Positions 27,000 through 36,370 are shown, numbered from the stretch's first letter. The stretch is DNA of 64,000 bases from Demequina sp. NBRC 110055 (GCF_002090135.1 NZ_BBRL01000007.1:62001-126000); one strand, 5' to 3'. Notes: generated by a model not told the origin, from the sequence alone. Made by a program: numbers and translations.

Positions 27000-28319
27000 A
27001 TGCCTCACGCCTTGCCCCTCGTCGCCGCCGCCACGACCGGAAGCCACCTCACCGTCGAACAGGATGCGGGGGCGATCATCCGCCGCTCCGTCTTGCCAGG
27101 AGGGGTGAGGGTGCTCACCGAGCACATCCCCGGGATGCGCTCCGCGACCGTCGGCGCCTGGGTCGGGGTCGGCAGCCGCGACGAGACCCCGGAGCACGCG
27201 GGCTCCACCCACTTTCTCGAGCACCTGCTGTTCAAGGGCACGCCGCGCCGCACCGCCCAGGACATCGCCGTCGAGTTCGACCGGGTGGGCGGGGAGTCCA
27301 ACGCGATGACGGGCAAGGAGTTCACCTGCTACTACGCGCGGGTGATCGACCGCGACCTGCCCACCGCGATCGACGTGATTCTCGACATGGTGACGTCGGC
27401 CTCGATTACCGAGGAGGACTTCGAGATGGAGCGCGGCGTCATCCTCGAAGAGCTCGCGATGAACGACGACGACCCCGGCGATGTGGCGCACGAGCGGTTT
27501 ACCGAGGCGGTCCTCACGGGTCACCCGCTGGGCCGGCCCATTGGCGGCACGCCCGCCATCATCCGCTCGGTCACCCGCGACGCCGTCATCGAGCACTACC
27601 GCGAGCACTACACGCCCGCAGGCCTCATCGTCTCGGCCGCCGGCAACGTCGATCACGACACCGTCTGCGGCATGGTCCAGGAGGCCCTGGCGCTCGGAGG
27701 GTGGGATCTGACCGGCCAGGTGGCCCCCGTGGCTCGGCGCGACACCGGCGCTGCCGTGGACGCGACCCTGACCCCCGAGGTGCGCATCACCCGCGACCTC
27801 GAACAGGCACACGTCGTGCTGGGCTCGCGAGGTTTCCGCGCCACCGATGAACGCCGCGCCACGCTGGGCGTCATGAACGCGATCCTGGGCGGCGGCATGT
27901 CCTCACGCCTGTTCCAGGAGATTCGGGAGAAGCGCGGCCTCGCCTACTCGGTGTACTCCTTTGGTGCGCCTTCGGCCGAGGCCGGCATCTGGGGCATGTA
28001 CGGCGCGTGCAACCCGTCCAAGGCCGATGAGGTCGAGCGCCTCCTGGCAGCCGGCCTAGAAGAACTCGCCGCCGGCGTCACCGACGAGGAGCTCGAGCGC
28101 GCGAAGGGTCAGATTGCGGGCACCACCGTGCTGCGTCTCGAGGATTCCTACTCGCGGATGTCCCGCCTGGGCAAGGCCGAGTTGGTCTTCGGAGAGCTGT
28201 GGAGCATCGAGGAATCCCTGGCCCAGGTGCGTGCGGTGACGGCCGATGCCGTGGTCGCCATGGCGGCCGATCTCGCTTCCCGTGAGCGCGCCTCGGTGAG
28301 GGTAGGCCCCGCCCGCTAA
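27000..28319 (+). CDS. M16 (pitrilysin/insulinase) family zinc peptidase
   Basis: A 439-residue two-domain M16 peptidase. The inverted zinc motif is H71-F-L-E74-H75, with the third ligand E151 in the ERGVILEEL segment 76 residues later, so the active site is intact. The C-terminal half carries REKRGLAYSVYSF, the substrate-loop motif. It lies directly behind pnp, as pepR (Rv2782c) does behind gpsI in M. tuberculosis. No signal peptide is seen. A one-mismatch 15-mer copy (28241-28255) encodes ADAVV near the C-terminus. Confidence 0.92.
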   Translation: MPHALPLVAAATTGSHLTVEQDAGAIIRRSVLPGGVRVLTEHIPGMRSATVGAWVGVGSRDETPEHAGSTHFLEHLLFKGTPRRTAQDIAVEFDRVGGESNAMTGKEFTCYYARVIDRDLPTAIDVILDMVTSASITEEDFEMERGVILEELAMNDDDPGDVAHERFTEAVLTGHPLGRPIGGTPAIIRSVTRDAVIEHYREHYTPAGLIVSAAGNVDHDTVCGMVQEALALGGWDLTGQVAPVARRDTGAAVDATLTPEVRITRDLEQAHVVLGSRGFRATDERRATLGVMNAILGGGMSSRLFQEIREKRGLAYSVYSFGAPSAEAGIWGMYGACNPSKADEVERLLAAGLEELAAGVTDEELERAKGQIAGTTVLRLEDSYSRMSRLGKAELVFGELWSIEESLAQVRAVTADAVVAMAADLASRERASVRVGPAR

Positions 28320-28327
28320 GCGCTTCT

Positions 28328-28375
28328 TTCCTGGGAGACGCAAGTCTCAGCCCATTCCCAGCGTTTCCCCAGGAA
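28328..28375. promoter_or_regulatory. Nested palindromes before the export cassette
   Basis: TTCCTGGG (28328-28335) and CCCAGGAA (28368-28375) form an 8-bp inverted repeat. Inside it, GAGAC-GCAA-GTCTC (28335-28348) forms a tetraloop hairpin. This may be the terminator of the M16 gene or an operator for the downstream export genes. No clear -10/-35 pair was found. Confidence 0.35.
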
Positions 28376-28424
28376 CCGTCCATAGCCTCATCGCGACAGC
28401 ACGTCACGAGGGACAGGACGGAAC

Positions 28425-29681
28425 ATGCCGCAGTTCACTTTTTCCCGCGCACGCCTGCGCACGTGGGGGATCCCCGCCGCGACGCTCGTCGCCGGCGCAG
28501 GGATCGGCGTCGGCGCGATGGCCCTGTGGGGTCCCGCAGGAAGCGACACCACCGAGGCGATCGGGCGCGGCGCGATGGCAGGCGACGGAACCGAGACCCT
28601 CACGGTCGCGCTGCAGACCCTCGAGGACACCGTCGACGCCCAGGGTACCCTCGCCGCGGTGACGAGTTCGGCGCTCGCGTTCCAGGCCTCGGGCGAGGTC
28701 ACGGCGGTCAACGTCGACGAGGGCGACACGGTCGCCGTGGGTGACGTCATCGCCGAGATCGACACCCTGGCGCTCACCGCATCGCTGCGCGCAGCCGAGG
28801 CGGATCTCGCCCAGGCCGAGGCCTCGCTGTCGAATCTCGAGGACGAGGCCGACGGCTCCGATTCCTCCGACGCCCAGATCGAGGCTGCCGAAGCCCAGGT
28901 GGACGTACTGAAGGCAAGCGTCGACGACGCCGAGGACGCGATGAGTGACGCGCAGCTCGTCGCCGACATCTCCGGCCTCATCACCAGCCAGCCCTACGAG
29001 GTCGGGGACGTCGTCTCCTCCGGCTCGAGCTCAGGGGGAGCGGACGTCAGCATGGGGGGCACGGCCACGGCCGCGAGCACGACCGCTACGGCGGCCTCCG
29101 GGGTGACCATCGTGGGCCAGGACCAGTGGACGGTCTCCGTGAGCCTTTCGGAGGCCGATGTCGCCGACATCGCCGAGGGCGATCAGGTGACCTTCACGGC
29201 GGACGACCTCGCGGACCCGTTCTTCGGCGTGGTCACGGACATCGCGAACCTCCCGACCACCACCGGCGGCAGCGCGACCTATGCCGTCGAGCTCACCGTG
29301 ACCGGCACCGTTGAGGGCCTGTACGAGGGCACCTCGGTGGATGCGAGCATCGTGACCCTGCGCGAGACGGACGTGCTCGCGGTCCCCGCCAACGCGATCA
29401 CCACCACCGACGGCGTGTCCACCGTGACCGTTGTGGGCGAGGACGACGTCACCGAGACACGTGAGGTGACCACGGGCGAGACCATCGGCGCCTATACCGA
29501 GATCACCGACGGCCTGACCGAGGGCGAGCAACTCGAGGTGACCGTCATGGCCTCGACAGGCACGACGGATGGCGACGGAGCGGCGGCCGGCTTCGGCGGG
29601 CAGTTCCGTGGCGGCGAGCTTCCCGAGGGGACGACGTTCCCTGGCGGCGAGATGCCCACCGGTCAGGCGCCCGGCCAGTGA
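28425..29681 (+). CDS. Membrane-fusion (HlyD/MacA-like) adaptor of an ABC exporter
   Basis: A 418-residue protein with an N-terminal membrane anchor (about 14-36). It has split biotinyl-lipoyl-like halves (SGEVTAVNVDEGDTVAVGDVIAEID near 90-115, then ISGLITSQPYEVGDVV), a short coiled coil between them, and a beta-barrel domain near 220-320. The C-terminal tail is rich in Gly, Pro and Met (GGELPEG, FPGGEMPTGQ). In Gram-positives such adaptors work with MacB-type ABC transporters. First gene of a five-gene cassette that overlaps into the ATPase. Confidence 0.83.
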   Translation: MPQFTFSRARLRTWGIPAATLVAGAGIGVGAMALWGPAGSDTTEAIGRGAMAGDGTETLTVALQTLEDTVDAQGTLAAVTSSALAFQASGEVTAVNVDEGDTVAVGDVIAEIDTLALTASLRAAEADLAQAEASLSNLEDEADGSDSSDAQIEAAEAQVDVLKASVDDAEDAMSDAQLVADISGLITSQPYEVGDVVSSGSSSGGADVSMGGTATAASTTATAASGVTIVGQDQWTVSVSLSEADVADIAEGDQVTFTADDLADPFFGVVTDIANLPTTTGGSATYAVELTVTGTVEGLYEGTSVDASIVTLRETDVLAVPANAITTTDGVSTVTVVGEDDVTETREVTTGETIGAYTEITDGLTEGEQLEVTVMASTGTTDGDGAAAGFGGQFRGGELPEGTTFPGGEMPTGQAPGQ

Positions 29682-29719
29682 CCGCCCGCCCCGCCACGCC
29701 TCACGACAAGGACCGTCAC

Positions 29720-30445
29720 ATGACCTCCCCTTCTGCCGCCACCCTTGACCCGGATGCCCCGGTGATCGAGCTCACCGGGGCCCGCAAGACCTACCTCACC
29801 GGGGACATCGAGTTCGAGGCCCTGCGCGGCATCGACTGCCGCATCTACCCGGGCGAATACGTGGCCATCGTGGGACCCTCGGGGTCCGGCAAGTCCACGC
29901 TCATGAACATCCTGGGCTGTCTCGACGTGCTGACCGAGGGCAGCTACGTCCTCGCGGGTGAGGACGTGTCGCACATGAACGAAGAGTCGCTCGCCTCCGC
30001 ACGCAACCGGCGCATCGGCTTCGTGTTCCAGCAGTTCCACCTGCTTCCCAGCCTCACGGCCGTGGGCAACGTGGAGCTTCCGCTCGTCTACGCAGGTGTC
30101 GCCCCCGCGCAGCGCCGTGAGCGCGCCCTCGCCGCGCTCGGCCGTGTGGGCCTCGCCGACAAGGCGAGAAATCATCCTGGCCAGCTCTCGGGCGGCCAGC
30201 AGCAGCGCGTCGCCATCGCACGCGCTCTCGTCACCGAGCCCGCGATCGTGCTTGCCGACGAGCCCACCGGCAACCTCGATTCGCGCTCGACCGCCGACGT
30301 CCTGGGGATGCTCGACGAGCTCCACAGCGAGGGCTCCACAATCGTGCTCATCACGCACGAATCGGACGTGGCCGCGCGGGCGCAGACGGTCTACAACGTG
30401 ACCGACGGACAGTTCGTCGGCGACTCCGTGGGGATCGCCAAATGA
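29720..30445 (+). CDS. MacB/LolD-type ABC transporter ATPase
   Basis: A 241-residue ATPase with Walker [10 protein letters not shown], signature [13 protein letters not shown], Walker [14 protein letters not shown] and H-loop ITHESD. The DEPTGNLDS motif is diagnostic of the MacB/LolD/FtsE class. ATG 29720 is chosen because AAGGA lies 7 bases upstream; a GTG at 29678 overlapping the adaptor stop would add 14 residues. It is coupled by ATGA to the permease. Confidence 0.9.
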   Translation: MTSPSAATLDPDAPVIELTGARKTYLTGDIEFEALRGIDCRIYPGEYVAIVGPSGSGKSTLMNILGCLDVLTEGSYVLAGEDVSHMNEESLASARNRRIGFVFQQFHLLPSLTAVGNVELPLVYAGVAPAQRRERALAALGRVGLADKARNHPGQLSGGQQQRVAIARALVTEPAIVLADEPTGNLDSRSTADVLGMLDELHSEGSTIVLITHESDVAARAQTVYNVTDGQFVGDSVGIAK

Positions 30446-31674
30446 GAACCGCCGATCTCCTCAACAGTTCGTGGAGCGCTATCCGCAGCCACACGATGCG
30501 GTCCCTCCTCACCATGCTCGGCATCGTGGTCGGTATCGCCTCGGTGGTGCTCACCGTCGGGCTCGGTCTGGGTACCCAGAAGGACGTCTCGGACCAGATC
30601 GCGTCACTGGGCTCCGACCTCCTGATCGTGTCGCCCGGATCGTCCACCGACGACTCGGGCATGCGCGGCGGCTTCGGCAGCGCACAGACGCTCACCCTGA
30701 CGGACGCGGAGGCCCTCGCCTCGACCGTGGCGGTGCCCGATGCCGTGGGAGTTGCCGCGGAGAAGACCTCCGATCTTTCGCTCGAGTATGGCGAGAGCAA
30801 CTGGACCACCACGGTCACGGGCACCTCGACGAGTTGGACTCAGGTGCGCTCGCGCGAACTCCTGTACGGCGACTTCTTCACCGAGGACGACGTCACCTCG
30901 GCGGCCGACGTCATCGTGCTCGGCTCCGAGACCGCGGACGAACTGTTCGGATCGACGGCGGTGGTCGGCCAGGACGTCGTGATTGATGGCGACGCCTTCG
31001 AGGTGATCGGCGTGCTCGCCGACGCCGGATCATCCGGCGATACGTCGCTCGACGACCTGGCCGTGGTGCCGATGACCACGATGGTCGAGACCCTTGACGA
31101 TTCCGGGGCGAGCGAGGCGGTGCAAACCATCTACCTCAAGGCCGCGTCCTCCGACGTGCTGAGCGCTGCCTCCCAAGAAGCCCAGAATCTGCTGCTCAAC
31201 CTCCACGGCATCGCCTCCGTCGAGGACGCCGACTTCACGATCGACGTGCAGGACTCGCTGATCGACGCGGCAACCTCCGTCTACGAGCAACTGACCATCC
31301 TGCTGACGGGTATCGCGGCGCTCGCGCTGCTTGTGGGCGGCATCGGCGTGATGAACATCATGCTCGTGTCGGTGACCGAACGCACGCGCGAGATCGGCCT
31401 GCGCAAGGCGCTCGGCGCGGCGCCGGCGACCATTCGCAACCAATTCCTGATCGAGGCCATGATCTTGGGCCTCAGCGGCGGCGCGATCGGAGTGGTGATC
31501 GGCGTCGGCCTCGCGCTCGCGCTGCCCAGCGTGCTCGGCTCAACGATCGTCATCTCGGGACTCGCGCTCGTGGTGTCCGTGGTCGTCGCCGTCGGCATCG
31601 GCGCCGTGTTTGGCGTCTACCCGGCCGCCCGCGCCGCCCGCCTTGCTCCCATCGACGCTCTTCGCGACCAGTAA
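30442..31674 (+). CDS. MacB-type ABC transporter permease (FtsX domain)
   Basis: A 410-residue permease. The first transmembrane helix (about 20-44) is followed by a large extracytoplasmic MacB_PCD domain (about 45-280), then the FtsX domain with three helices and the motif GGIGVMNIMLVSVTERTREIGLRKALGA. The end PAARAARLAPIDALR is typical. This architecture moves peptides, lipoproteins or drugs by mechanotransmission rather than importing solutes. Confidence 0.9.
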   Translation: MRTADLLNSSWSAIRSHTMRSLLTMLGIVVGIASVVLTVGLGLGTQKDVSDQIASLGSDLLIVSPGSSTDDSGMRGGFGSAQTLTLTDAEALASTVAVPDAVGVAAEKTSDLSLEYGESNWTTTVTGTSTSWTQVRSRELLYGDFFTEDDVTSAADVIVLGSETADELFGSTAVVGQDVVIDGDAFEVIGVLADAGSSGDTSLDDLAVVPMTTMVETLDDSGASEAVQTIYLKAASSDVLSAASQEAQNLLLNLHGIASVEDADFTIDVQDSLIDAATSVYEQLTILLTGIAALALLVGGIGVMNIMLVSVTERTREIGLRKALGAAPATIRNQFLIEAMILGLSGGAIGVVIGVGLALALPSVLGSTIVISGLALVVSVVVAVGIGAVFGVYPAARAARLAPIDALRDQ

Positions 31675-31699
31675 CCGCGCCCTACGAGAGGACCTCCTC

Positions 31700-32605
31700 A
31701 TGACTATCACCCGTGCCCACCGTGCCGTCGCCCTCGTCGGCCTCACCGCCGTGCTCCTCGCCGGCTGCTCGACGTCGGACGAGAGCGAAGCCACCGCCTC
31801 GGCCGAGACTGACATCGCCACCTCCGCGGCACCCGAGCCGCCCGCGAGCGACCAGGCGAACGGCTTCCAGCGCGGCGGCGTTAGCGGCGAGATCGCCTAC
31901 GTGGCCGATGGCACCGCCCAGGTGCAGGACGACAGCTCCCAGACCGCGGTGCGGTTTACCGATGACACGACCGTGACGACGGAGGTGGAGATCGCGCTGA
32001 CCGATTTCGCCGAGGGACAGTGCGTGGTCGTGCTCCTCGGCGACGATGACGCGGCGACCTCCGTGTCCGTCTCCGAGCCCGACGAGGACGGCACCTGCGC
32101 GACCGGATTTGGCGGCATGGGCGGCGAGCGCCCGACCGGTGACATGCCGGAAGGTATGGAGCGCCCCACGGATGGCGACATCCCCTCAGACATGCCGACC
32201 GCGATGCCGGAGGGCATGGAGGCGCCGGAGGAGGGGACCGCCCCGCAGGGCCAGATGCCCGGGGGGTTCGCGGGCCTCGTCACCGGCACCGTGAGCGCCG
32301 TGAGCGATGGCGCGCTGACGGTCGACGACGAGGACGGTGAGCCCACCGAGGTCAGTGTCGCCGACGACGCGACGGTGACGGGCACCGAGGTGGCCGACAC
32401 CGAGGCCATCGAGGTGGGCCTGTGCATGACCGCGATGGGTGAAGCGGACTCCTCGGGAGGCTACGACGCGACCTCGATCGCGCTCAGTGCCGCAACCGCC
32501 GAGGGCTGCACGACCGGCTTGGGCGGGCGCGGCGGCTTCGGCGGCGGTGCCGCCGGTGGCGGTATGGGCGGCGATCTGGACCAGCTCGACACGGACACCG
32601 AGTGA
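31700..32605 (+). CDS. Lipoprotein with two DUF5666-like repeats and a Met/Pro-rich linker
   Basis: A 301-residue lipoprotein with lipobox LAGC (cysteine near residue 22). Two similar beta modules, VSGEIAYVADGTAQV (about 55-115) and VTGTVSAVSDGALTVDDEDGEP (about 195-255), resemble DUF5666. Between them is a linker with repeated MPEGM and GDMP units, and the tail is almost pure glycine (GGRGGFGGGAAGGG). ATG 31700 follows GAGAGGACC. It lies between the permease and a second adaptor, so it is probably an accessory or substrate of this exporter. Function unknown. Confidence 0.72.
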   Translation: MTITRAHRAVALVGLTAVLLAGCSTSDESEATASAETDIATSAAPEPPASDQANGFQRGGVSGEIAYVADGTAQVQDDSSQTAVRFTDDTTVTTEVEIALTDFAEGQCVVVLLGDDDAATSVSVSEPDEDGTCATGFGGMGGERPTGDMPEGMERPTDGDIPSDMPTAMPEGMEAPEEGTAPQGQMPGGFAGLVTGTVSAVSDGALTVDDEDGEPTEVSVADDATVTGTEVADTEAIEVGLCMTAMGEADSSGGYDATSIALSAATAEGCTTGLGGRGGFGGGAAGGGMGGDLDQLDTDTE

Positions 32606-34620
32606 TGGCCGTCGCCGCCATGACGCGCCGCTGGGGCTGGCGCGTCGCCGTCGTGCCCGTGGCCGTGGGTGCGGTGGTCGCGGGCGTCACGCTGACCGGC
32701 GCTACCTCGACGTCCGCGACCTATCGCACCGCCACCGCCACCACAGGTGACGTCACACAGACGCTCACCACGACCGGTGCGATCGAGTCCGCCAGCCGCT
32801 CAGACCTCACGTTCCAGGTTGACGGCACCGTGGAGGAGCTCGACGTGGCCGAGGGCGACACCGTCGCGGCGGGCGACACGCTCGCGACGCTTAAGGTGGA
32901 CGACCTCGAGGACGCGGTGGCCGCGGCCGAGGAGGCGCTCGCGGATGCCGAGGAGGCACTCGCGGATGACCTCGAGGCGCAGAGCGCCGGCTCGTCGAGC
33001 ACGGCATCGTCGGTCGCGTACCGCACCGAGGGCGAGGCCGCCGCCACCGTCACGACGGTCGCCTACACGGTCGCGTCAACGGTGGCGACAACCGAGGCGA
33101 CAGCCGGATCGAGCGACGAGGTCGCCACGGCGCTCGCGGAGCTCCGGACCGCGCAGCAGGCACTGCTGGACCAATACGACGTCGCGCAGGTGGCGCTCGA
33201 CGCCGCCGACCAGGCCTCCTCGACCGCACAGGCGGTATGTGCGGCTTTCACCTCAGCGGGCGACGACGGTGCGACGACGGACGAGTCACGCGACGGTTCT
33301 GAGGGAGGCTCCGCGAGCGGCGCCACTGGGGCGGCCGGGGACGACGACACGGCACTCGCCGATACCCTCGCCGCCTGCCAAGAGGCCACCGACGCGGCCC
33401 TCACCGCCTCCCAGCACTCGATCTCCGCACAACACGAGCTGATGGCTGTCGCGACGGCCGTCGACGAGGCGGTCGCCGCCTATCAGGAGGCGCTGGCCGG
33501 CGCCGCCACGAGTGGCGACGGCGACGCCGACGAGACGGAACCCGAGGCGTCTGCATCTGCTGAGCCGACCACGCCGGCGCTGCCGACGCCGGAACCGTCC
33601 AGCACGGAACCTCCGACGCCCGAATCCTCGGCCTCACCCCAGGCGCCGGACAACGGCGAGTCGAGCGACGCGTCCACCGGTGACGGGGCGGCTGTTCCCT
33701 CCGGACAGGAGGGCAGCAGCGCCAGCCAAGGCAGCGGCGGCCCCAGCCAAGGTGGCGACGCTTCCAGCCAAGAGAGCCTCGGTAGCGGTGGCTCCGCGAT
33801 GGGGAACGCCACCGGTGGGGACCAGGCCGTGCCCACCGCGGCCGATATCCTCGCCGACAAGGCTGACATCACCGCGGCCGAGGCCGATCTGGCGGTCGCC
33901 CAGCAGCAGCTGGAATACGCCTCGCTGACGGCACCCGTGGCCGGTACCGTCGTCGCGGTCGGGTTTACCGCGGGTGACGACGTGACGGGCGGAGACTCGG
34001 CCGCGGTCATCACGCTGGTCGCGGACAACTCCTACGTCGTCAACCTCGCCGTCAGCCTCACCGAGGCGCAACTTCTGGAGGCGGGCCAGGATGCCCAACT
34101 CATCCTCACGAGCACCGGTGACGTGGTCGCGGGCACCGTCGCGAGCGTGTCCCACGTCAATACGGGCAATGCCTACCAGCAGTCCTACGCAGTGAGCGTC
34201 GCTGTGCCCGACCCTGGCTTCGACATCCGCATCGGCGCAGCGACCCGCATGGTCATCACGGTCGCCGCCTCGACCGACGTCCTCGTGGTGCCCACGTCGG
34301 CGGTGAAGGATGCCGCTGGGGCAGCCACCGTGCAGGTTCTGACGGAGGACGGCACGGCCACCGAGGTCACGATCGAGACCGGCGCGATCGGTACCGAGTA
34401 CACGGAGGTCCTCTCCGGGCTCGAGTCTGGTTCCCAGGTGGTCCTCGCGGATCTCACCGCGGCGCTCACCGACGACGAGGAGGCCGAGGAATCCAGCGGT
34501 CTGCTGGGCGGTCTCGACTCCGGCTCCGACGACTCCGGTGAGTTCGAGCGTCCCGACGGCTTCACCCCGCCGGGCGGGGGAGCGGGTGGCGGCTTCCAAC
34601 CGCCGGCCATGAACGGCTGA
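32605..34620 (+). CDS. Second, enlarged HlyD-like adaptor
   Basis: A 671-residue protein with an N-terminal membrane anchor (about 10-32), lipoyl half-motifs SDLTFQVDGTVEELDVAEGDTVAAGDTLATL and APVAGTVVAVGFTAGDDV, and a beta-barrel (about 480-560). Between the lipoyl halves is a long Ala-rich coiled coil (about 95-290), interrupted by a Ser/Gly/Pro/Glu-rich disordered stretch (about 295-410). The tail FTPPGGGAGGGFQPP echoes the first adaptor. The start is ATG 32605 (TGATG overlap), or GTG 32602 giving one more residue. Confidence 0.8.
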   Translation: MAVAAMTRRWGWRVAVVPVAVGAVVAGVTLTGATSTSATYRTATATTGDVTQTLTTTGAIESASRSDLTFQVDGTVEELDVAEGDTVAAGDTLATLKVDDLEDAVAAAEEALADAEEALADDLEAQSAGSSSTASSVAYRTEGEAAATVTTVAYTVASTVATTEATAGSSDEVATALAELRTAQQALLDQYDVAQVALDAADQASSTAQAVCAAFTSAGDDGATTDESRDGSEGGSASGATGAAGDDDTALADTLAACQEATDAALTASQHSISAQHELMAVATAVDEAVAAYQEALAGAATSGDGDADETEPEASASAEPTTPALPTPEPSSTEPPTPESSASPQAPDNGESSDASTGDGAAVPSGQEGSSASQGSGGPSQGGDASSQESLGSGGSAMGNATGGDQAVPTAADILADKADITAAEADLAVAQQQLEYASLTAPVAGTVVAVGFTAGDDVTGGDSAAVITLVADNSYVVNLAVSLTEAQLLEAGQDAQLILTSTGDVVAGTVASVSHVNTGNAYQQSYAVSVAVPDPGFDIRIGAATRMVITVAASTDVLVVPTSAVKDAAGAATVQVLTEDGTATEVTIETGAIGTEYTEVLSGLESGSQVVLADLTAALTDDEEAEESSGLLGGLDSGSDDSGEFERPDGFTPPGGGAGGGFQPPAMNG

Positions 34621-34649
34621 CGACGCACCATCGCTTCCGAGGCGCCCGG

Positions 34650-34655
34650 TAGGCT
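34650..34655 (+). promoter_or_regulatory. Candidate -10 box, leaderless dapB
   Basis: TAGGCT ends 7 bases before the dapB ATG at 34663, with no ribosome site. It suggests dapB is transcribed separately from the export cassette. Confidence 0.5.
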
Positions 34656-34662
34656 CGTCGAC

Positions 34663-35406
34663 ATGATCAACGTCGCCGTGCTGGGCGCCTCGGGGCGCAT
34701 GGGATCGACCGTCGTCGAGGCGGTGACCGCCGCCGAGGACATGCAGGTCGTGGCCCGGCTCGACGCGAGCGACAGCGTCGCGGACGCGGCGCGAGCCCAG
34801 GCCAGCGTGGCAGTCGACTTCACCGTGCCTGAGGCGTCCGAGGCCAACGTCCACGCGCTCATCGACGCCGGCGTGCACGCCGTCGTCGGTACCTCGGGCT
34901 GGACGCAGGACGCGGTCGCTCGCGTCGAGGAACACCTGCGCGAGCGCCCCGAGATCGGCGTGCTGATCGCCCCCAACTTCGCGCTCGGTGCGGTGCTCGC
35001 CATGCGCTTCGCCGCGGCCGCCGCACCATACTTTGAGTCCGTCGAAGTGATCGAGATGCACCACCCCGACAAGCTCGACGCGCCCTCCGGCACCGCCCAC
35101 CACACGGCGGCGGGTATCGCGGCTTCCCGGGCCGCCGCCGGCATCGGCCCCTCGCCCGACGCCACGCAGCACGACCCTGCGGGTGCGCGCGGCGCCCTCG
35201 TCGATGGCGTTCGCGTCCACGCCGTCCGCCTGCGCGGCCTCACCGCGCACGAGGAGGTTCTGCTGGGCAACCCCGGCGAGCAGTTCACGCTGCGTCACGA
35301 CAGCTTTGACCGCTCGTCGTTCATGCCCGGCGTGCTGCTCGGCATCCGCGAGATCGACCGTCACCCGGGCCTCACGCTCGGACTCGACGGCTACCTGAGC
35401 CTGTAG
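34663..35406 (+). CDS. dapB: 4-hydroxy-tetrahydrodipicolinate reductase
   Basis: A 247-residue NAD(P)H enzyme of the lysine/diaminopimelate pathway. The nucleotide motif GASGRMG is at residues 8-14. The catalytic motif HHPDK is at 133-137, followed by APSGTA. The length is normal. dapA and dapF of the same pathway are elsewhere in this window (41217, 57732). The next gene starts on the base after its stop. Confidence 0.97.
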   Translation: MINVAVLGASGRMGSTVVEAVTAAEDMQVVARLDASDSVADAARAQASVAVDFTVPEASEANVHALIDAGVHAVVGTSGWTQDAVARVEEHLRERPEIGVLIAPNFALGAVLAMRFAAAAAPYFESVEVIEMHHPDKLDAPSGTAHHTAAGIAASRAAAGIGPSPDATQHDPAGARGALVDGVRVHAVRLRGLTAHEEVLLGNPGEQFTLRHDSFDRSSFMPGVLLGIREIDRHPGLTLGLDGYLSL

Positions 35407-35877
35407 ATGCGTCTGTTCCGCCAGCCCGCGTTCCTTGCCGCCGTCGCGATGACGGTACTGCTGGCCATGTATTTCGCATTCGTCGCTCAGTATGCGGTCG
35501 CCTTCGTGATGGCCGATGCCTGGGCCGCCAAGGTGCTCGGGCTCGCCCTGCTCGTGTTGCCGGCCATCGGCCTGTGGTACGTCGTCGTGGAGTGGCGCCT
35601 GGGAACAACCGTGCAGCGCATGGCCACCGTGCTCGAGGCCGAGGGTGGCCTCCCGATGCACGACGGCGAGCGCCTTCCCAACGGTCGGCTCACCGAGGAC
35701 GCCGCCGAGGCCATCTTCGCGGTCGCTCGGCTCGAGGCCGAGCACAGCCCCGATGACTGGCGCGCGTGGTTCAGGGTGGCGTGGGCCTACGACGCCAACC
35801 GGGACCGTTCCATGGCCCGCAAGTCGCTCCGCCACGCCGCCGACCTGTTCCGCGCCGAGCGCCGCGCAAGCGTGTGA
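35407..35877 (+). CDS. Conserved membrane protein with C-terminal TPR-like region
   Basis: A 156-residue protein. Two transmembrane helices (about 8-32 and 41-62) are followed by a soluble helical region (EDAAEAIFAVARLEAEHSPDDWRAWFRVAWAYDANRDRSMARKSLRHAADLF) that looks like one to two TPR-like hairpins. It directly follows dapB and is likely co-translated. No enzymatic motif is seen. Function unknown. Confidence 0.75.
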   Translation: MRLFRQPAFLAAVAMTVLLAMYFAFVAQYAVAFVMADAWAAKVLGLALLVLPAIGLWYVVVEWRLGTTVQRMATVLEAEGGLPMHDGERLPNGRLTEDAAEAIFAVARLEAEHSPDDWRAWFRVAWAYDANRDRSMARKSLRHAADLFRAERRASV

Positions 35878-35881
35878 CGCG

Positions 35882-36370
35882 CTAGCTCAGGTCGGCGCGC
35901 CACATCAGTTCGGCCATCTCGCCGGCTGGTCCATCCATGCCGCGGCGGATGCCGCCCTCGGCAAACCCCGCGGATGTCAGGAATGCCTCGCGCGCCTTGT
36001 CGCCCTCGATCGCCCACGCGCGCACCGGGGACGTGCCGTGGATACGCAGGGTGTCGACGCACGCGGCCAGCAGGCGCGAGCCGTGGCCCAAGCGACGGTG
36101 CTCCGGGGCGACCTCGAGCGCGATGATCTCGCCCTGGGCGAGGGCAGCGAAGCCCACCACGTGCGGGCCGTCGGTCGCGACGAATACGCGATGCTGGCGC
36201 GACGGCGGCGCCTCGATCGCGGCACCCCACTGCGCGAGGATCTCGTCGCGCGGAAGCCCCGCCACGGCATCGGCCCCCAACGTGGCTTGCCACGCGGCCA
36301 ACTGGATGTCCGCGATGGCCTCCTCGTCTCCGGGGACGGCGGGGCGGGCGGAGACATCGGCGGTGGGCAT
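35882..36370 (-). CDS. GNAT-family N-acetyltransferase
   Basis: A 162-residue single GNAT domain. The acetyl-CoA loop region is IIALEVAPEHRRLGHGSRLLAACVDTLR, and the end is EAFLTSAGFAEGGIRR. Substrate unknown. An exact 15-mer copy (36261-36275, minus orientation) encodes ADAVAGLP. TAGGCT precedes the ATG by 6 bases. It is separate from the GNAT trio at 37501-39214 and not obviously part of it. Confidence 0.85.
   Translation of the reverse strand: MPTADVSARPAVPGDEEAIADIQLAAWQATLGADAVAGLPRDEILAQWGAAIEAPPSRQHRVFVATDGPHVVGFAALAQGEIIALEVAPEHRRLGHGSRLLAACVDTLRIHGTSPVRAWAIEGDKAREAFLTSAGFAEGGIRRGMDGPAGEMAELMWRADLS
36261..36275 (-). repeat. Exact copy of dispersed GGCCGATGCCGTGGC motif
   Basis: Minus-strand exact copy with extended context GGGGGCC before and GGGGCTTC after. 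It shares the GGGCTTC tail with the 24263 copy. Confidence 0.75.

Noticed and set aside
33634-35835. Long minus-strand open frame opposite the second adaptor, dapB and the next gene
   Set aside because: It spans three well-supported plus-strand genes and shows no protein family features.
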